Assembly: GCF_020229735.1 (NCBI RefSeq)
Contig: NZ_CP083455.1
Span: 2,658,501-2,722,500, forward strand
DNA: 64,000 nucleotides
Source of the DNA: Deinococcus taeanensis
Lineage (GTDB): Bacteria > Deinococcota > Deinococci > Deinococcales > Deinococcaceae
Direction of reading: 5' to 3'
The translations under genes were made by a program, and so were the position numbers. The notes under the pieces were generated by a model that saw only the letters and a program-made list of their open reading frames with translations, was not told where the DNA came from and ran no database searches. Positions within the stretch are counted from its first letter, which is position 1. Every line of letters starts with the position of its first letter. Shown here one piece after another: positions 28,007 through 45,885 of this stretch.

Positions 28007-28034
28007 AGGTGACCTCACTTGGAGCAGGGGACGT

Positions 28035-28268
28035 TCAGCGCAGCACGGTGGCGCGCAGCAGTCCGTAGATGATCAGGAGAAGGCCCAGGACCTGAATCCA
28101 GCGTTCGCCGCGGGCGTACACCCAGGCGCTGAGGCCCAGCGCGGCGAACATGCCGCCGATGGCGAGGCTCTGCCAGGGTTGGCTCAGCTTGCCGGCCAGG
28201 GCGTACAGCGTGAAGCCGATCAGCAGGCCCAGGGTGCCCAGCAGGGGGCGCAGCAGGTCAGGTCGCAT
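28035..28268 (-). CDS. Small membrane protein inside the dehydrogenase operon
   Basis: 77 aa with two or three hydrophobic segments (LLGTLGLLIGFTLYALAG; SLAIGGMFAALGLSAWVYA; IQVLGLLLIIYGLLRATV). No family recognised. It lies between the E1beta and E2 genes in the same direction. TAAGCT (28276-28281 complement) is 7 nt before its ATG, so it may have its own leaderless promoter even though it sits inside the operon. Role in the complex is unknown. Confidence 0.65.
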   Translation of the reverse strand: MRPDLLRPLLGTLGLLIGFTLYALAGKLSQPWQSLAIGGMFAALGLSAWVYARGERWIQVLGLLLIIYGLLRATVLR

Positions 28269-28294
28269 GGAACGGAGCTTAATGGGTCGGGGCT

Positions 28295-29310
<1,016 letters not shown>

Positions 29311-29314
<4 letters not shown>

Positions 29315-30429
29315 GCGCGCCCGCCCTGACCCGCGCTCTGTTCGGCGCGCAGGAACGCCTCCTGCTGGCGCAGGTGATCAGGCAGGTCGGCGTACACGTC
29401 CTCGAACATGATGCGCCAGTCGGGCTGCCCGGTCGCTTCGGCCCTGAGGACCTGTTCGTCCACCTCGCGGTGGGTGCGGGCGATCAGGGCGGCGCGCTCC
29501 TCGGCGCTGACCGGGTGGCCGAGGTGCTCCAGGAGCTTCTCAAGGCGGGTGATGGGATCGCGGGCCAGCCAGGCGTCGACCTCCTCGCGGGTGCGGTAGT
29601 GCTTCTCCGCGTCGGCATCGGCGTTGCTGTGCGAACCAACACGGTAGGTCAGGCATTCCACGAGCGCGGGGCCGTGCCCGGCGCGGACCTGCCCGGCGGC
29701 GTGCGCACAGACTTCCATCACGGCAATGATGTCGTTGCCGTCCACGTAGTAGCCGGGCATGCCGTACGCCCTGGCCTTGATGTGAATGGTCTCGCTGGCC
29801 GTCTGCTCGCGGATGCTGGTGCTGATGGCCCACTGGTTGTTCTCGCAGACGAACAGGGCGGGGGCCTGGGCGGCGCCGGCCATGTTCATGCCGGCGTGCC
29901 AGTCGCCTTCGCTGGTGGCGCCGTCTCCGAAGGTGCAGACGGTGATCTCATCCACCCCGAGGTACTTCTGCGCCATTGCGTTGCCGGCGGCGGGCGGCAC
30001 CTGCGACGCGATGGAGGAGCTGATGGACACGAAGTTCTGCCGCCTGGCCGCGAAGTGGTGCGGCATCTGGCGGCCGCGGCAGGTGTCGCTGTTGGTGCCC
30101 AGGCACTGGCTGATGAGCTCGTCCATGGGCACGCCCATGGCGAGGCCCAGGGTGTGGTCGCGGTAGTACGGCCAGACCCAGTCGTGCCCGACGCGAATGG
30201 AGCGGGCCAGGCCGACCTGGGTGGCTTCCATGCCGCTGGACTGCGCGTAGAAGGTGGTGCGGCCCTGCCGGAGCAGGGTGATGAGTTTGCGGTCGAATTC
30301 GCGGGCCTGAAGCATCAGGCCGTGCAGTTCGCGCAGCACGTCCGGTGTGAAGCGTTCCGGGAGGGGCTGCACCGGCGTCCCGTCTTCCGCGACGAAGCGG
30401 ATGGGCTCGGGGGTGAAGGGTTGAATCAT
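29311..30429 (-). CDS. bkdA1: 2-oxoacid dehydrogenase E1, alpha subunit
   Basis: 372 aa. The thiamine-diphosphate motif is [17 protein letters not shown] followed about 28 residues later by ENNQWAIS. The phosphorylation-loop region includes [17 protein letters not shown]. The order alpha, beta, E2 and the style of the motifs fit the branched-chain complex. An E3 (lipoamide dehydrogenase) gene is not present, so E3 comes from elsewhere. Start at ATG 30427-30429 with AGGAGG 9 nt upstream. A longer upstream reading is excluded by the strong SD. Confidence 0.92.
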
Positions 30430-30498
30430 GGGCTGGTGCCTCCTGACCGGTACAGGTGCGCGCGTGCGCGGGGGCTGCGCCGGAATCAATCTGTCTAG

Positions 30499-30520
30499 CA
30501 AACGCTCGTTAGGCATTTTA
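30499..30520 (-). promoter_or_regulatory. TetR-type operator and -10 box of the dehydrogenase operon
   Basis: CAAACGCTCGTTAG (30499-30512) fits CNAACGNNCGTTNG, the consensus I recall for the TetR-family repressor PaaR of Thermus thermophilus. A minus-strand TAAAAT (30515-30520) is immediately upstream in the transcription direction, so the operator would cover the transcription start. The -35 is weak. The cognate TetR protein is not in the window. Confidence 0.5.
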
Positions 30521-30640
30521 GACGGTTTGTCCTCCAGCCGGGAGGGGCGGCCTCCCTGGCGTGAGGCACAGATCCGGCGGGCGGCGCTGTTGCCCGCCCC
30601 ATCGCGCAGTGCCGTCCATTCACCCTGGACGACAGAAGCG

Positions 30641-32242
30641 TCAGGTGGTGAAGAACACCAGGTCTGCCGGCACATGCGCCGGAACAGCTCTCCCCTCCCC
30701 CGCCGGCCCCAGCCTCTCTGCCAAAGTGCGCGCCTCTTCCAGATACGCGGCGTACGGCACCGGCCCGACCGCGCGGGCAGGCCGCAGCTCACCAAACAGA
30801 TCGAGGGGCGCCCGGTCACCCGGGTGGGTCCAGGCCCCGCTCATCCAGTCGAAAGTGTACTGCGCAACGAACCGTTCGCCGTACTCCGCCACAAATTCCA
30901 CGGCGGCCAGCAGGAACTCCACTTCGTCATCCGTGGCCCACGGCGCAAGGTTCAGGCGCGTCCAGCCCGGCTTCACGCCGTCCACGTGATTCAGGGCGCA
31001 CTGCATGTACCGCTCGCTCGTCTGGTCATCCACGTTCAGCAGCACGTGTCCATACGGCCCGGCACACGCGCAGCCACCACGGGCCTGAATCCCGAACAGG
31101 TCATTCAGGAGCCGCACCACCAGCCGCGGATGCAGCTGCAGCCCACCTCCTGTGAACGTCAGGAACGACAGGAACGCCAGGCGCGGCGCGTCCAGGTTGC
31201 CCAGCAACTGCACGCGTGGGTTGGGCCGAAGCCGGGCCAGGGCCCGGGCGTACAGGTCATGCTCACGGGCAGTCAGCTGCTCCGTTCCCAGGTCCGCTTT
31301 CACGCGGAAGGCCAGGGCCGTGCGGATTTTGCCCAGAATGGCGGGCGTTCCGGCGTCCTCGCGCACCTCGATGTCCTCGACATAGATCTGCCGCTCCCGG
31401 TTCACGAAACGCACCGTGCCGCCCCCCGGCGTGCTGGGCACCTGCAGGCGGTACAGCTCCTCCCGGAAGCACAGCAGACCCGGCGTACCGGGGCCCCCCA
31501 CGAACTTGTGCGGGCTGAGGAACACTGCGTCGTACCCGTCGGGCCGCCCGGGCTTCATATCGATCGGTACGTACGGCCCACTCGCCGCAAAATCGAAGAA
31601 GGCATACGCGCCGTGGGCATGCAGGATGCGCGCCACGGACCGCGTATCGGTGAGCAGGCCAGTGACGTTGCTCGCCGCGCTGAACGACCCGATCCGGGGC
31701 CGCCCGGCGTAGCGGGGGTCCTTCAGGGCGTCCACCAGAGCCTCCAGATTCAGGTTGCCCTTCTCGCACAGGGGAATTTCAACGACCTCGGCGAGCGTTT
31801 CGCGCCAGCTGATCTCGTTGCTGTGATGCTCATAGGGCCCCACGAAGACCACGGGCCGCTGCCCGGCAGGCAGGGCCGCCAGCACTGCACTGCGGTGCTG
31901 GGCCGCCACTGACAGCCCCAGGATGTCCTGAAGGCGCCGCACAGCGGCCGTACTGCCAGACCCACAGAACACCAGTTTGCAGCTGGGGTCACCTCCCAGC
32001 TGACTTTTGATGTACTCGGCGGCCTGGTGGGTCAGGTGGGTGGAGTGCGCGCCCGTGGCACTGTCCTCGGTGTGCGTGTTGGCGTACAGCGGCAGGGCCA
32101 GCGTAGCAATCCGGTCCTCCACGCTGCGCAGCGCCCGGCCAGAGGCGACGTAATCGGCGTAGGTGACGCGACGCTCCCCGAACGGCGTGTGAATCAGGGT
32201 GTCGGAACCGATCAGATCGGCGCGCAGCTGGGCAAACTCCAT
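30641..32242 (-). CDS. Class V aminotransferase / cysteine desulfurase-like protein
   Basis: 533 aa, longer than SufS (about 400 aa). PLP-dependent fold type I. Residues [20 protein letters not shown] resemble the N-terminus of SufS-like enzymes; the Schiff-base Lys is in [17 protein letters not shown], and [14 protein letters not shown] and [14 protein letters not shown] are also seen. [11 protein letters not shown]ys loop is present. The last 100 residues are an extension of unclear role. Desulfurase or another PLP function not decided. TACCAT is 5 nt before the ATG (leaderless). Confidence 0.8.
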   Translation of the reverse strand: MEFAQLRADLIGSDTLIHTPFGERRVTYADYVASGRALRSVEDRIATLALPLYANTHTEDSATGAHSTHLTHQAAEYIKSQLGGDPSCKLVFCGSGSTAAVRRLQDILGLSVAAQHRSAVLAALPAGQRPVVFVGPYEHHSNEISWRETLAEVVEIPLCEKGNLNLEALVDALKDPRYAGRPRIGSFSAASNVTGLLTDTRSVARILHAHGAYAFFDFAASGPYVPIDMKPGRPDGYDAVFLSPHKFVGGPGTPGLLCFREELYRLQVPSTPGGGTVRFVNRERQIYVEDIEVREDAGTPAILGKIRTALAFRVKADLGTEQLTAREHDLYARALARLRPNPRVQLLGNLDAPRLAFLSFLTFTGGGLQLHPRLVVRLLNDLFGIQARGGCACAGPYGHVLLNVDDQTSERYMQCALNHVDGVKPGWTRLNLAPWATDDEVEFLLAAVEFVAEYGERFVAQYTFDWMSGAWTHPGDRAPLDLFGELRPARAVGPVPYAAYLEEARTLAERLGPAGEGRAVPAHVPADLVFFTT

Positions 32243-32352
32243 GCCTCATGGTAGGGGTCAGGTCCCCCGGCCCTCAACGGGCCTGATCGGGCAGTCCGAT
32301 CAGGGTGCGGCTTACGCTGCGCCTGCCGGAGAGGCGCTACACTGGTGGGCTG

Positions 32353-34179
<1,827 letters not shown>

Positions 34180-34244
34180 CGGTGAAACAAAACCAACTCT
34201 GAATTTCCTCTTGACTGGAAGCTCCTCCGTTTGACCTCACTTTC

Positions 34245-34273
34245 GTTTCACGGGAAACTTGACGGTGAAACAA
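34245..34273. promoter_or_regulatory. parS-like site B
   Basis: GTTTCACGGGAAAC (34245-34258) is the reverse complement of GTTTCCCGTGAAAC, the core I recall for the Thermus thermophilus parS, and one base off the Bacillus consensus GTTTCACGTGAAAC. It is followed by TTGACGGTGAAACAA, a half site. Sites A and B begin 83 nt apart. parA and parB follow within 3 kb. Confidence 0.8.
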
Positions 34274-34286
34274 GAGGAGGAGCACG

Positions 34287-34607
34287 ATGAGGACGTTTGA
34301 ACAGGGCCTGCTGCTGGGCATCCTGATTGGCGAAGGGCACTTCGGGGGGGACGGCAAACAGCCCCAGATCACGCTGCGGATGCACACCCGGCACGAGCGG
34401 CTCTTTGAAACGCTGCTGCGTCTGTGCCCAGGTTCAAAACTGTACGGGCCCTACCACCACGGCGGCAGACGCTATTTTCAGTGGATGGCCCGCGGGGACG
34501 CGCTGCGCAACACGCTGCTGCCCATGCTTGAGACCCTGCCGCTGGAGGAAATTGATGAACACGTATACGAGAGGTACCAGGAAATGAAAGTCCGGTACGG
34601 GCTGTGA
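34287..34607 (+). CDS. Free-standing LAGLIDADG-like protein
   Basis: 106 aa. The N-terminal [19 protein letters not shown] matches a LAGLIDADG helix with the acidic Glu in LIGEGHF. The rest ([40 protein letters not shown]) fits one LAGLIDADG alpha-beta half, so it would need to dimerise. Both mnmG and rsmG are intact, so it is not in an intron or intein. A strong AGGAGGAG SD precedes the ATG. Its stop overlaps the rsmG GTG (GTGA). It may be a domesticated DNA-binding protein of the parS region; that is speculation. Confidence 0.7.
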   Translation: MRTFEQGLLLGILIGEGHFGGDGKQPQITLRMHTRHERLFETLLRLCPGSKLYGPYHHGGRRYFQWMARGDALRNTLLPMLETLPLEEIDEHVYERYQEMKVRYGL

Positions 34608-35338
34608 CTCCGGAGGGCGAGGCCCTGCTGCTTCAGGGAACCGCAGAGCTGGGGCTCACGGTAGAAGACCATCTGCCGGCGTTCGCGCACCTCCTAGAGC
34701 TGCTCGTCGAGGCGAACAGCCGCGTGAATCTCACCGCCCTGAAAACCGAGGCGGAGATCATCCTGAAGCACTTCGTGGACTCCCTGACCTGCCTGCGGGG
34801 CGGCCATCTCAACGGCGAGGGCCAGGTGCTGGACCTCGGGACCGGCGCCGGCTTTCCAGCCCTGCCGCTGGCGATCATGCAGCCCGGCGCCACCTTCACG
34901 CCGCTGGACTCCATCCGCAAGAAAATTGACTTCGTCCGGGGCGCCGCCGACGCCCTGAACCTCCCGAACGTCACCCCGCTCGTGGGCCGCGCCGAAACGC
35001 TGGGCCGCGACCCGGAGCACCGTGAACGCTACGACCGGGTCGTGTGCCGGGCGGTGGCCGCCCTGCCCATCCTGGCCGAACTGGCGCTGCCGCTCCTGAG
35101 GCCTGGAGGTCTGGTGGTCGCGCAAAAAGGCCCCATCAGCGAGGAAGAACTGCGCGCTGGCCGCCGCGCCGCGGGCGAGGTCGGGGGCCGGGTCACCGAG
35201 GTCGACGCCTTTACGCTGCCGGTCCTGGGGGACGCCCGCACGCTGATCGTGATGCAGAAGGTGGGGGCCACCCCTGGGAAATACCCACGGCGCGAGGGCG
35301 TGCCCAACCAGCAGCCGCTATTCTGGACGGCACGGTGA
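34604..35338 (+). CDS. rsmG: 16S rRNA (guanine527-N7)-methyltransferase RsmG (GidB)
   Basis: 244 aa SAM-dependent methyltransferase for G527 of 16S rRNA. The SAM loop is [41 protein letters not shown] near the N-terminus is a family signature. GTG start overlaps the stop of the LAGLIDADG gene. It is followed by parA after 37 nt, as in many bacteria near the origin. Confidence 0.94.
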   Translation: MTPEGEALLLQGTAELGLTVEDHLPAFAHLLELLVEANSRVNLTALKTEAEIILKHFVDSLTCLRGGHLNGEGQVLDLGTGAGFPALPLAIMQPGATFTPLDSIRKKIDFVRGAADALNLPNVTPLVGRAETLGRDPEHRERYDRVVCRAVAALPILAELALPLLRPGGLVVAQKGPISEEELRAGRRAAGEVGGRVTEVDAFTLPVLGDARTLIVMQKVGATPGKYPRREGVPNQQPLFWTAR

Positions 35339-35375
35339 ACGGATTGCCACACGAGAACAAAATGCAGGTGACGCT

Positions 35376-36954
<1,579 letters not shown>

Positions 36955-36978
36955 AGCAGCAGTGCAGGAGGGTCCGGC

Positions 36979-38388
36979 CTAGCGTGGGCCGACGAGGTAG
37001 ATGTTCGGCCAGGGCCGGTATGTGCTCTTCAGGGTGTCCTGCCTGAACACCTTCCCGCCGCGAATGAACCGGCGCGTGACCTCGATCACGGCACCCGGCG
37101 CAGCCCAGTCCACCTGTCTGCGCTGCCCGGCCGGCAGGCTGGCGTCCTGGATGAGCCGGTCCGCCGGAGCGGGCGTGGTGCTCAGCGTGCGGGGTGCGCC
37201 GACCTCCACCGTGAAATCCCGGGCCTTGCCGAACACGCTGACGCTCAGCGTGGCCGACTCGTCATCCCAGTCACTCTGGAACCACAGGGCGCCACCGGTG
37301 TCATTCGTGAACTTCAGGTCCAGGCTCGGCTGGTAGATGGTGGCGTCCAGACCCTGCGGGTCGTAGTAATGCACCTGATACGAATGGTTCTGCCGCTGCA
37401 CGACCGGCAGGCCCGCCATGTACAGCGCGCGGAACACAGTGCTGCTCACCTGACAGATCCCGCCGCCCACTCCGCTCGCCGTGCGCTCCCCGGCGATCAC
37501 GAGCCCCGTGACGAAACCCGATTTCAGGTTGATGGGCCCCACGAGCTCATTGAAGGACACCGTACGGCCGTCCACCAGGCGGTCCTGAAAGCGGCGGGTA
37601 CCCACGTGGATGTTCGTGACGCGGGCCTCGCTGCTGCCGTAATAGTTCGTCTGTCCGGTCCCCAGATGGGCAGTCAAGCCGCGCGCCGCGAAAAAGTCCA
37701 GCGTGCGTTGCGGGGCGGTCTGTGCGCCCAGCGCCACGCTCACCTGCACGCCCTTCGGGTTCCTGATCGCGGCGAGCAGGTTTGCGCGGGTTTTGTCCAC
37801 ATCGACCTGCAGCCCATTGCGCTGCACGACGGCCCAGCCGTCCCAGAGTTCCTCAAAGCGCGCGTCCTGCGGCATGACAGGCAGGCCCTTGAGGAACGCC
37901 GTGAGTTCCTGCTCCAGGCTCTGCGTGATCACGCCGCGCTGCCGGATAACCTCCACCCGCTGACCGGGGATCGTGAGCGTCCGGGTGAACGGCACGGTGG
38001 TTTTCCTGCCGTTGACAAGCGCGGGCCACTGCGCTTCCACGTTGATCAGCAGCGGGGCCGTGATCCGCGCGGGGGACGGCGTGGGCGCCGCTGGGGGGGG
38101 CGTCACGGGGGCCGGCACGACCGGTTGTGGTGTCACGGGCGCGGGCGTGACCGGCGCCGGTTCGGGTGTCGGGGCAGGCACCGGTTCCGGCGCGGGCGTA
38201 GGCACTGGGGCGGGGTCGGTCGGCGTGGGCGCCGGAACCGCGGGAGGCACGGCCGGAATGGCCGGCACGGTCTGCGCGGGTGGGGGAGAGGTGGGGTCGG
38301 CACTGGACTGCGCCAGAATGCCCGGGGTCAGCGTGCCGCTCAGCAACAGGGCGCCGAGTGTCACGGCCCGCCGGAAGACAGGAGTCAT
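36979..38388 (-). CDS. Secreted VanW-family protein
   Basis: 469 aa. Signal peptide ([18 protein letters not shown], cut near AQS at about 27). Residues about 30-108 are a Pro/Ala/Thr repeat linker ([14 protein letters not shown] units). The rest is a peptidoglycan-binding-like region and a VanW domain ([56 protein letters not shown]). The role of VanW proteins is not settled; a cell-envelope function is likely. Start at 38388; AATACT is 7 nt upstream. Convergent with parB. Confidence 0.82.
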   Translation of the reverse strand: MTPVFRRAVTLGALLLSGTLTPGILAQSSADPTSPPPAQTVPAIPAVPPAVPAPTPTDPAPVPTPAPEPVPAPTPEPAPVTPAPVTPQPVVPAPVTPPPAAPTPSPARITAPLLINVEAQWPALVNGRKTTVPFTRTLTIPGQRVEVIRQRGVITQSLEQELTAFLKGLPVMPQDARFEELWDGWAVVQRNGLQVDVDKTRANLLAAIRNPKGVQVSVALGAQTAPQRTLDFFAARGLTAHLGTGQTNYYGSSEARVTNIHVGTRRFQDRLVDGRTVSFNELVGPINLKSGFVTGLVIAGERTASGVGGGICQVSSTVFRALYMAGLPVVQRQNHSYQVHYYDPQGLDATIYQPSLDLKFTNDTGGALWFQSDWDDESATLSVSVFGKARDFTVEVGAPRTLSTTPAPADRLIQDASLPAGQRRQVDWAAPGAVIEVTRRFIRGGKVFRQDTLKSTYRPWPNIYLVGPR

Positions 38389-38455
38389 GCCGGGCAGTAT
38401 TTCATGCGCTGCGCCGGCCGCCATGAAAAGTCTGAACGGAGTGGCCGGCAGCGTG

Positions 38456-39457
<1,002 letters not shown>

Positions 39458-39515
39458 GCCCGGCATTCTGCCAGTCCCGCCTGCCCAGGACTGCGGGCCG
39501 GGCACGGTGGGTGGG

Positions 39516-40025
39516 TTACGTGCGGCGCACCAGGGTCCGGAACGTCAGGTCAAAGGCGTTCCGGTCGTCGGCGGGCCGGGCCGTTTCCGCCGTGACCGTC
39601 CAGCCGTCCCCAAGGGCCGGGAAGAACGTGTCGCCCTCCAGCCGGGCATGAATCAGGGTCAGTTCCACCCGCGAGAGTTGCGGCAGGAACAGGGCGTACA
39701 CCTCGGCGCCGCCAATAATAGCCACCTGGGGCGCGCCCCCGGCCGCGTCGAGCGCCTCCTGTGGGGTGTGCACCACGGTCGCGCCGGGCGCCACCAGGCC
39801 TCTGTTGCGCGTCAGGACGATGTTCGTGCGGTCCGGGAGGGCCCGGCCACACAGCGAATCCCACACCTTGCGCCCCATGATGTTTGGCCGTCCCCGGCTG
39901 TGCCGGCGAAAGTGTGCGAGATCAGCCGGCAGGTGCCACGGCATCCCCCCCGCCCGGCCGATCACGTGGTTTTCAGTCACGGCCACCACCGCGAACAGCT
40001 CCGGGCCTTCAGGACGCCGGGACAT
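39516..40025 (-). CDS. folA: Dihydrofolate reductase
   Basis: 169 aa. It reduces dihydrofolate to tetrahydrofolate with NADPH. Seen are [27 protein letters not shown] (substrate site), [11 protein letters not shown] and [13 protein letters not shown]. The ATG at 40025 lies inside the end of the upstream deaminase gene and is preceded by GAGGTGG. It is the last of three genes (thyA, dCMP deaminase, folA) that together make dTMP and regenerate the folate ThyA consumes. Confidence 0.93.
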   Translation of the reverse strand: MSRRPEGPELFAVVAVTENHVIGRAGGMPWHLPADLAHFRRHSRGRPNIMGRKVWDSLCGRALPDRTNIVLTRNRGLVAPGATVVHTPQEALDAAGGAPQVAIIGGAEVYALFLPQLSRVELTLIHARLEGDTFFPALGDGWTVTAETARPADDRNAFDLTFRTLVRRT

Positions 40026-40443
40026 GCGCCACCTCAATCCCCGCGTCCCGCAGGATCGCCTCGCCGCTCGGCAGCCCGGCCTCCACGCGCAGCGTCTCGC
40101 GGTACGCCGCCTCGTAGATCACGCGGCCCACCCGCCGCGAGTTCACGATCAAGCGGGCGCACGCGGCGCAGGGTTCATGGGTCACGTACAGCGTGTGTCC
40201 CTCCCCGTTCCAGTTGGCGGCCAGCAGGGCGTTCACCTCCGCGTGAATGAAGCCGCTGTGCCCCTGCGTGAGGCTTTCGCGTTCGTTCGGTTCGCCCGCC
40301 GCGCGCCCGTTGTACCCCACGCCCACCACCCGGTGGTGCCGGTCCAGGATGCACGCGCCCACCTGCACCTTGCTGTCCGCGCTGCGCGTCGCCCACAGGC
40401 GCGCCGTGGCGAGTCCCAGCTGGTCGAAACTGGGGCGGCTCAC
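40009..40443 (-). CDS. Deoxycytidylate (dCMP/CMP) deaminase
   Basis: 144 aa zinc deaminase making dUMP from dCMP, the substrate of thymidylate synthase. Zinc ligands are in HAE (67-69, [12 protein letters not shown]) and PCAAC (91-95, [13 protein letters not shown]). GTG start overlaps the thyA stop (GTGA); its 3' end overlaps folA by 17 nt. Its place in the thyA operon favours dCMP over cytidine as substrate. Confidence 0.9.
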   Translation of the reverse strand: MSRPSFDQLGLATARLWATRSADSKVQVGACILDRHHRVVGVGYNGRAAGEPNERESLTQGHSGFIHAEVNALLAANWNGEGHTLYVTHEPCAACARLIVNSRRVGRVIYEAAYRETLRVEAGLPSGEAILRDAGIEVAHVPAS

Positions 40444-41234
40444 ACCGCCACCGGCGCCCGGATGGCCGGGTGCGGCGCGTACCCGTCCAGACGGAAGTCC
40501 TCGAAGGTGAACGCCAGCAGGTCCGTTACGGCCGGGTTCAGGTACATGGTCGGCAGGGGCCGGGGGTCGCGCGCCAGCTGCGTGCGCGCCTGCTCCAGAT
40601 GATTGGTGTACAGGTGCACGTCCCCGCCCGTCCAGATGAACTCCCCGGGCTGCAGCCCTGTGACCTGCGCGACCATCAGGGTCAGCAGGGCGTAGCTAGC
40701 AATGTTGAACGGCACCCCCAGGAACAGGTCCGCGCTGCGCTGGTACAGCTGACACGACAGGCGGCCGTCCGCGACGTAGAACTGAAACAAGGCGTGACAG
40801 GGAGGCAGCGCCATCTCCTCAATCTGCGCGACGTTCCATGCGGACACGATCAGGCGGCGGGAGTCCGGGGTGCGGCGGATCTGCTCGACCACCTGCCGGA
40901 TCTGGTCGATGTGCCCGCCGTCCGGGGTGGGCCAGGAGCGCCACTGCACGCCGTACACCGGGCCGAGTTCCCCAGTCTCGCGGGCCCACTCGTCCCAGAT
41001 GCTCACGCCGTGGTCCTGCAGCCATTTCACGTTGCTGTCGCCCCGCAGGAACCACAGCAGCTCGTAGATCACGCTTTTCAGGTGTACCCGTTTCGTGGTG
41101 ACCAGCGGGAACCCCGCGGCCAGGTCGAAGCGCAGCTGCGCGCCGAACACGCTCCGGGTGCCGGTGCCGGTCCGGTCGGTTTTCTCAGTGCCGTGCTCCA
41201 GCACGTGCCGCATCAGGTCAAGGTACTGCTGCAT
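40440..41234 (-). CDS. thyA: Thymidylate synthase
   Basis: 264 aa, exactly the length of the E. coli enzyme. It methylates dUMP to dTMP using methylene-THF. The nucleophile Cys146 is in [54 protein letters not shown] and [11 protein letters not shown] are conserved. TAGACT (41242-41247 complement) is 7 nt before the ATG (leaderless) and drives the thyA-deaminase-folA operon. Confidence 0.96.
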   Translation of the reverse strand: MQQYLDLMRHVLEHGTEKTDRTGTGTRSVFGAQLRFDLAAGFPLVTTKRVHLKSVIYELLWFLRGDSNVKWLQDHGVSIWDEWARETGELGPVYGVQWRSWPTPDGGHIDQIRQVVEQIRRTPDSRRLIVSAWNVAQIEEMALPPCHALFQFYVADGRLSCQLYQRSADLFLGVPFNIASYALLTLMVAQVTGLQPGEFIWTGGDVHLYTNHLEQARTQLARDPRPLPTMYLNPAVTDLLAFTFEDFRLDGYAPHPAIRAPVAV

Positions 41235-41412
41235 CCCGCACAGTCTAGAGAACCCAGGCCGGCGCTGCCGGCAGCCTGGGCAGTAGAGGGGACGCTCAGG
41301 CAGCGTGCCTCAGGTCTGCGCGCCGCCCTGCACGCGGCCCTGCGCGTTGGCCCGTGGCGCAGGCGGCGTTCCCGGGACTGTGACACCCGGCGAAGTTTAG
41401 ACTTTCGGCTGT

Positions 41413-42807
<1,395 letters not shown>

Positions 42808-42820
42808 GCCAGGAACGTGC

Positions 42821-42852
42821 CGGCCGGGACCCGTTGTGGTTCCCGGCCGTTT
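42821..42852 (+). terminator. Rho-independent terminator of fumC
   Basis: CGGCCGGGA (42821-42829) pairs with TCCCGGCCG (42841-42849) across an 11-nt loop and is followed by TTT. It starts 13 nt after the fumC stop. Confidence 0.75.
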
Positions 42853-43122
42853 CAGCTGTGCCTTCCAGGGACCAGCCTGGCCCCGGTGACCCTGCAGGCT
42901 GAATATCACCGCGCAGGAAGCGGCGCCTCGGTTGATCCGGGCCGGCTGGGCGCGTCAGGATTTTGCAAGCGCGGGGGCTGCACACTGGACGCCAGGACGG
43001 CGACCTAACGTGTTCTGCCTTTCAGCCGGGCGTCAGGTGAGCTTGGTACGCTGGGCAATCACAGGTCCACCGACCTGAAGCCTGCCCCTGAACCCGCTGC
43101 CCCGGAGACCTGACTGCCTGCC

Positions 43123-43533
43123 ATGACCCGCTTCCTGACCGCCCTGATCGCCACCCTCACGCTGTCCGCGTCCGCGGGCGCCCTTCAGCTGATCGTGTGG
43201 GACCGCGACCTGTCCACCAAACTGGGCGACGGGGAGAGTGCAGGCGGGCGCGTCACGGTGCGGCTCGCGGGGGCCTATGAGGGACCGGTGGTGGTGCTGT
43301 TCGCCCCCAGCGATGAGGAGCGCGCCCGGAATGCCTTCCCGGGACTGAAATCCCGGTACGCGGGCACCCTGGTGAACGGGCAGTTGTCGCTGCTGGGAGA
43401 GGAACGCGCCGCGCCTCAGAGCATCACGAAGTTCCTCACAGGCTTCCGGCTGACCACGAACGTGCAGGTCAGTGGGCAGGCGCTCAGTCTGCCGGGTCTG
43501 CGCAAGACTGGCGCTCCAGGCCAGAACAAGTAG
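43123..43533 (+). CDS. Secreted hypothetical protein
   Basis: 136 aa. Signal peptide [20 protein letters not shown], cleavage near residue 20. The mature part is beta-rich ([34 protein letters not shown]). No family recognised. CTGACT is 7 nt upstream, weakly like a leaderless -10; TACGCT near 43047 is an alternative that would give a longer leader. Followed by a 16-bp perfect inverted repeat. Confidence 0.6.
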   Translation: MTRFLTALIATLTLSASAGALQLIVWDRDLSTKLGDGESAGGRVTVRLAGAYEGPVVVLFAPSDEERARNAFPGLKSRYAGTLVNGQLSLLGEERAAPQSITKFLTGFRLTTNVQVSGQALSLPGLRKTGAPGQNK

Positions 43534-43572
43534 GACCGGGATCACCTCGCCTGCAGCCCCGACAGCCGGCCG

Positions 43573-43617
43573 GACAGGAACGGACGCTCCGCTCACCGCG
43601 AAGCGTCCGTTCCTGTC
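43573..43617. terminator. Perfect 16-bp inverted repeat, likely terminator
   Basis: GACAGGAACGGACGCT (43573-43588) and AGCGTCCGTTCCTGTC (43602-43617) are exact complements with a 13-nt loop, about 40 nt after the secreted protein gene and 138 nt before the response-regulator gene. No U run follows. Confidence 0.6.
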
Positions 43618-43754
43618 GGAGCCTCTCCACACCGGATTCTGGCCCCTGCGCCCCGGGAAGCCCGCAGGCTTCCTCAAGGAACGCGTCAGAAACGCGCGGT
43701 ACGATGCGGGGCAGACCAGACGCGTCCCAGACGGAAGCGTCATCAAGGAGAGAC

Positions 43755-44414
<660 letters not shown>

Positions 44415-44416
44415 GC

Positions 44417-45808
44417 ATGCCGGGTCAGGCGCCGCCCGCTGTTTCCGCGGGGCCCCGGCGCGCGGCGCTCCTGACGCCCGGCGCGGGTCTGTACTCCGCG
44501 CGGGTGGCGTGGCGTCATTCGCTGCGCTTCCGTCTGGCCCTGACGTACAGCGCGCTGTCGCTGGCGCTGCTGGCCTTGATCACGCTGGGCATGGTGACGC
44601 TGCTGCTGTCCCGCATGGAGCAGCAGTTCGAAGCGCGCCTGAACGACCGCGCCGCAACTCTGGCCGAGGCGTTCTCGAACACCGGAGGTGGACTGGGCCG
44701 CACCGCGAGCGGCACCGGCACCTACACCATGCTGATCGACCCGCAGGGGCAGGTCACGATTGCCAGCCCGGCCCTGCGCGATTACGTGGACACCCCGTAT
44801 CCGTTCGGCAAGCTTCGGCGCGTGCCGATCCAGGACACGTCGGTGCGCACGGCCACCCGTGACGTGGGGAATTTCGGGACGCTGTGGGTGGGCCTGCCGG
44901 AAGATGACCTGATCGCCGCGCGCCAGAGTGCCCTGGCAGCGCTGCTCCTCGGGCTCGTGGTGGCTCCCCTGGCGCTGCTGCTGACCGGGTGGTGGGTGGG
45001 CCGGCGCGCCCTGGCGGGCCTGGAGCACGCGGCGAACCTCGCCGATCACCTGGATCCCACGCGCAGCCTCGCCGCGCTGCCCCTGCCCCCGCAGGAAGAT
45101 GAGGTGCACCGCCTGCTGGCCGCCCTGAACCGCCTGCTGGTCCGCATCGAAAGTCAGCAGGCGCGTGAAAAGCAGCTGCTGGGCCAGATCGTGCACGAGC
45201 TGGGCGCGCCCCTGACCGTGCTGAAAGCCACCCTGCAAAGCGCCGAGGCCCGTACCGGGGACCCGGAGGTGGCCCGCGCCGCCCTCGTCGCGGATGAACT
45301 GACGTTCACCACGCAGGACCTGATGCAGCTGGCGCGCGGGCAGCTCGAGCTGAAACTCGCGTGGCACTACATTCCCGCAGGCACCCTGCGCGGCCGCCTG
45401 GACCGCCTGGTGCCGGGCACCACCTTTACCGGTGAGTGGAACACCGGCATTCTGTGCGACCCGGACCGCCTCACGCAGGCCGTCCGGAACCTGCTGGCCA
45501 ACGCGCGGCGCGCCGCCGGTCCGGACGGTACGGTGACGCTGAACCTTCATGAAACGGCCGAGCAGCTGACGTTCACGGTGCATGATTCCGGGCCGGGCCT
45601 GCCGTCCGAGCTGGGCGGGCAGATTTTTGAGCCGTTCGTGAGCGGTTCAGGCAGCAGCGGCCTGGGCCTCAGTGTGGCGCGGCAGATTGCGCGGATGCAC
45701 GGCGGTGACCTGACCGGCACGACGCACCCACAGGGCGGCGCGCTGTTCACCCTGACGGTGCCCGGCGCGGCGCTGGGAGACGAGGACGACGATCTGCACG
45801 ACCTCTGA
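44417..45808 (+). CDS. Sensor histidine kinase
   Basis: 463 aa membrane sensor with TM1 at about 42-63 and TM2 at about 171-192 around a periplasmic loop of about 105 residues. A HAMP-like linker leads to the H-box [17 protein letters not shown] with phospho-acceptor His250. The ATPase domain has the N-box [17 protein letters not shown]1 VHDSGPGLP, the F-box IFEPFVSG and G2 [21 protein letters not shown] is 2 nt after the regulator's stop. The signal sensed is unknown; the C-terminal DEDDDLHDL tail is acidic. Confidence 0.92.
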   Translation: MPGQAPPAVSAGPRRAALLTPGAGLYSARVAWRHSLRFRLALTYSALSLALLALITLGMVTLLLSRMEQQFEARLNDRAATLAEAFSNTGGGLGRTASGTGTYTMLIDPQGQVTIASPALRDYVDTPYPFGKLRRVPIQDTSVRTATRDVGNFGTLWVGLPEDDLIAARQSALAALLLGLVVAPLALLLTGWWVGRRALAGLEHAANLADHLDPTRSLAALPLPPQEDEVHRLLAALNRLLVRIESQQAREKQLLGQIVHELGAPLTVLKATLQSAEARTGDPEVARAALVADELTFTTQDLMQLARGQLELKLAWHYIPAGTLRGRLDRLVPGTTFTGEWNTGILCDPDRLTQAVRNLLANARRAAGPDGTVTLNLHETAEQLTFTVHDSGPGLPSELGGQIFEPFVSGSGSSGLGLSVARQIARMHGGDLTGTTHPQGGALFTLTVPGAALGDEDDDLHDL

Positions 45809-45885
45809 ACTCTGCCGGCTCAGGCTTCCGGCGGCCTGAGGCAGATGCAGGCGCATGCGCCGCAGCGGGTCCCTATCCTGACGAA

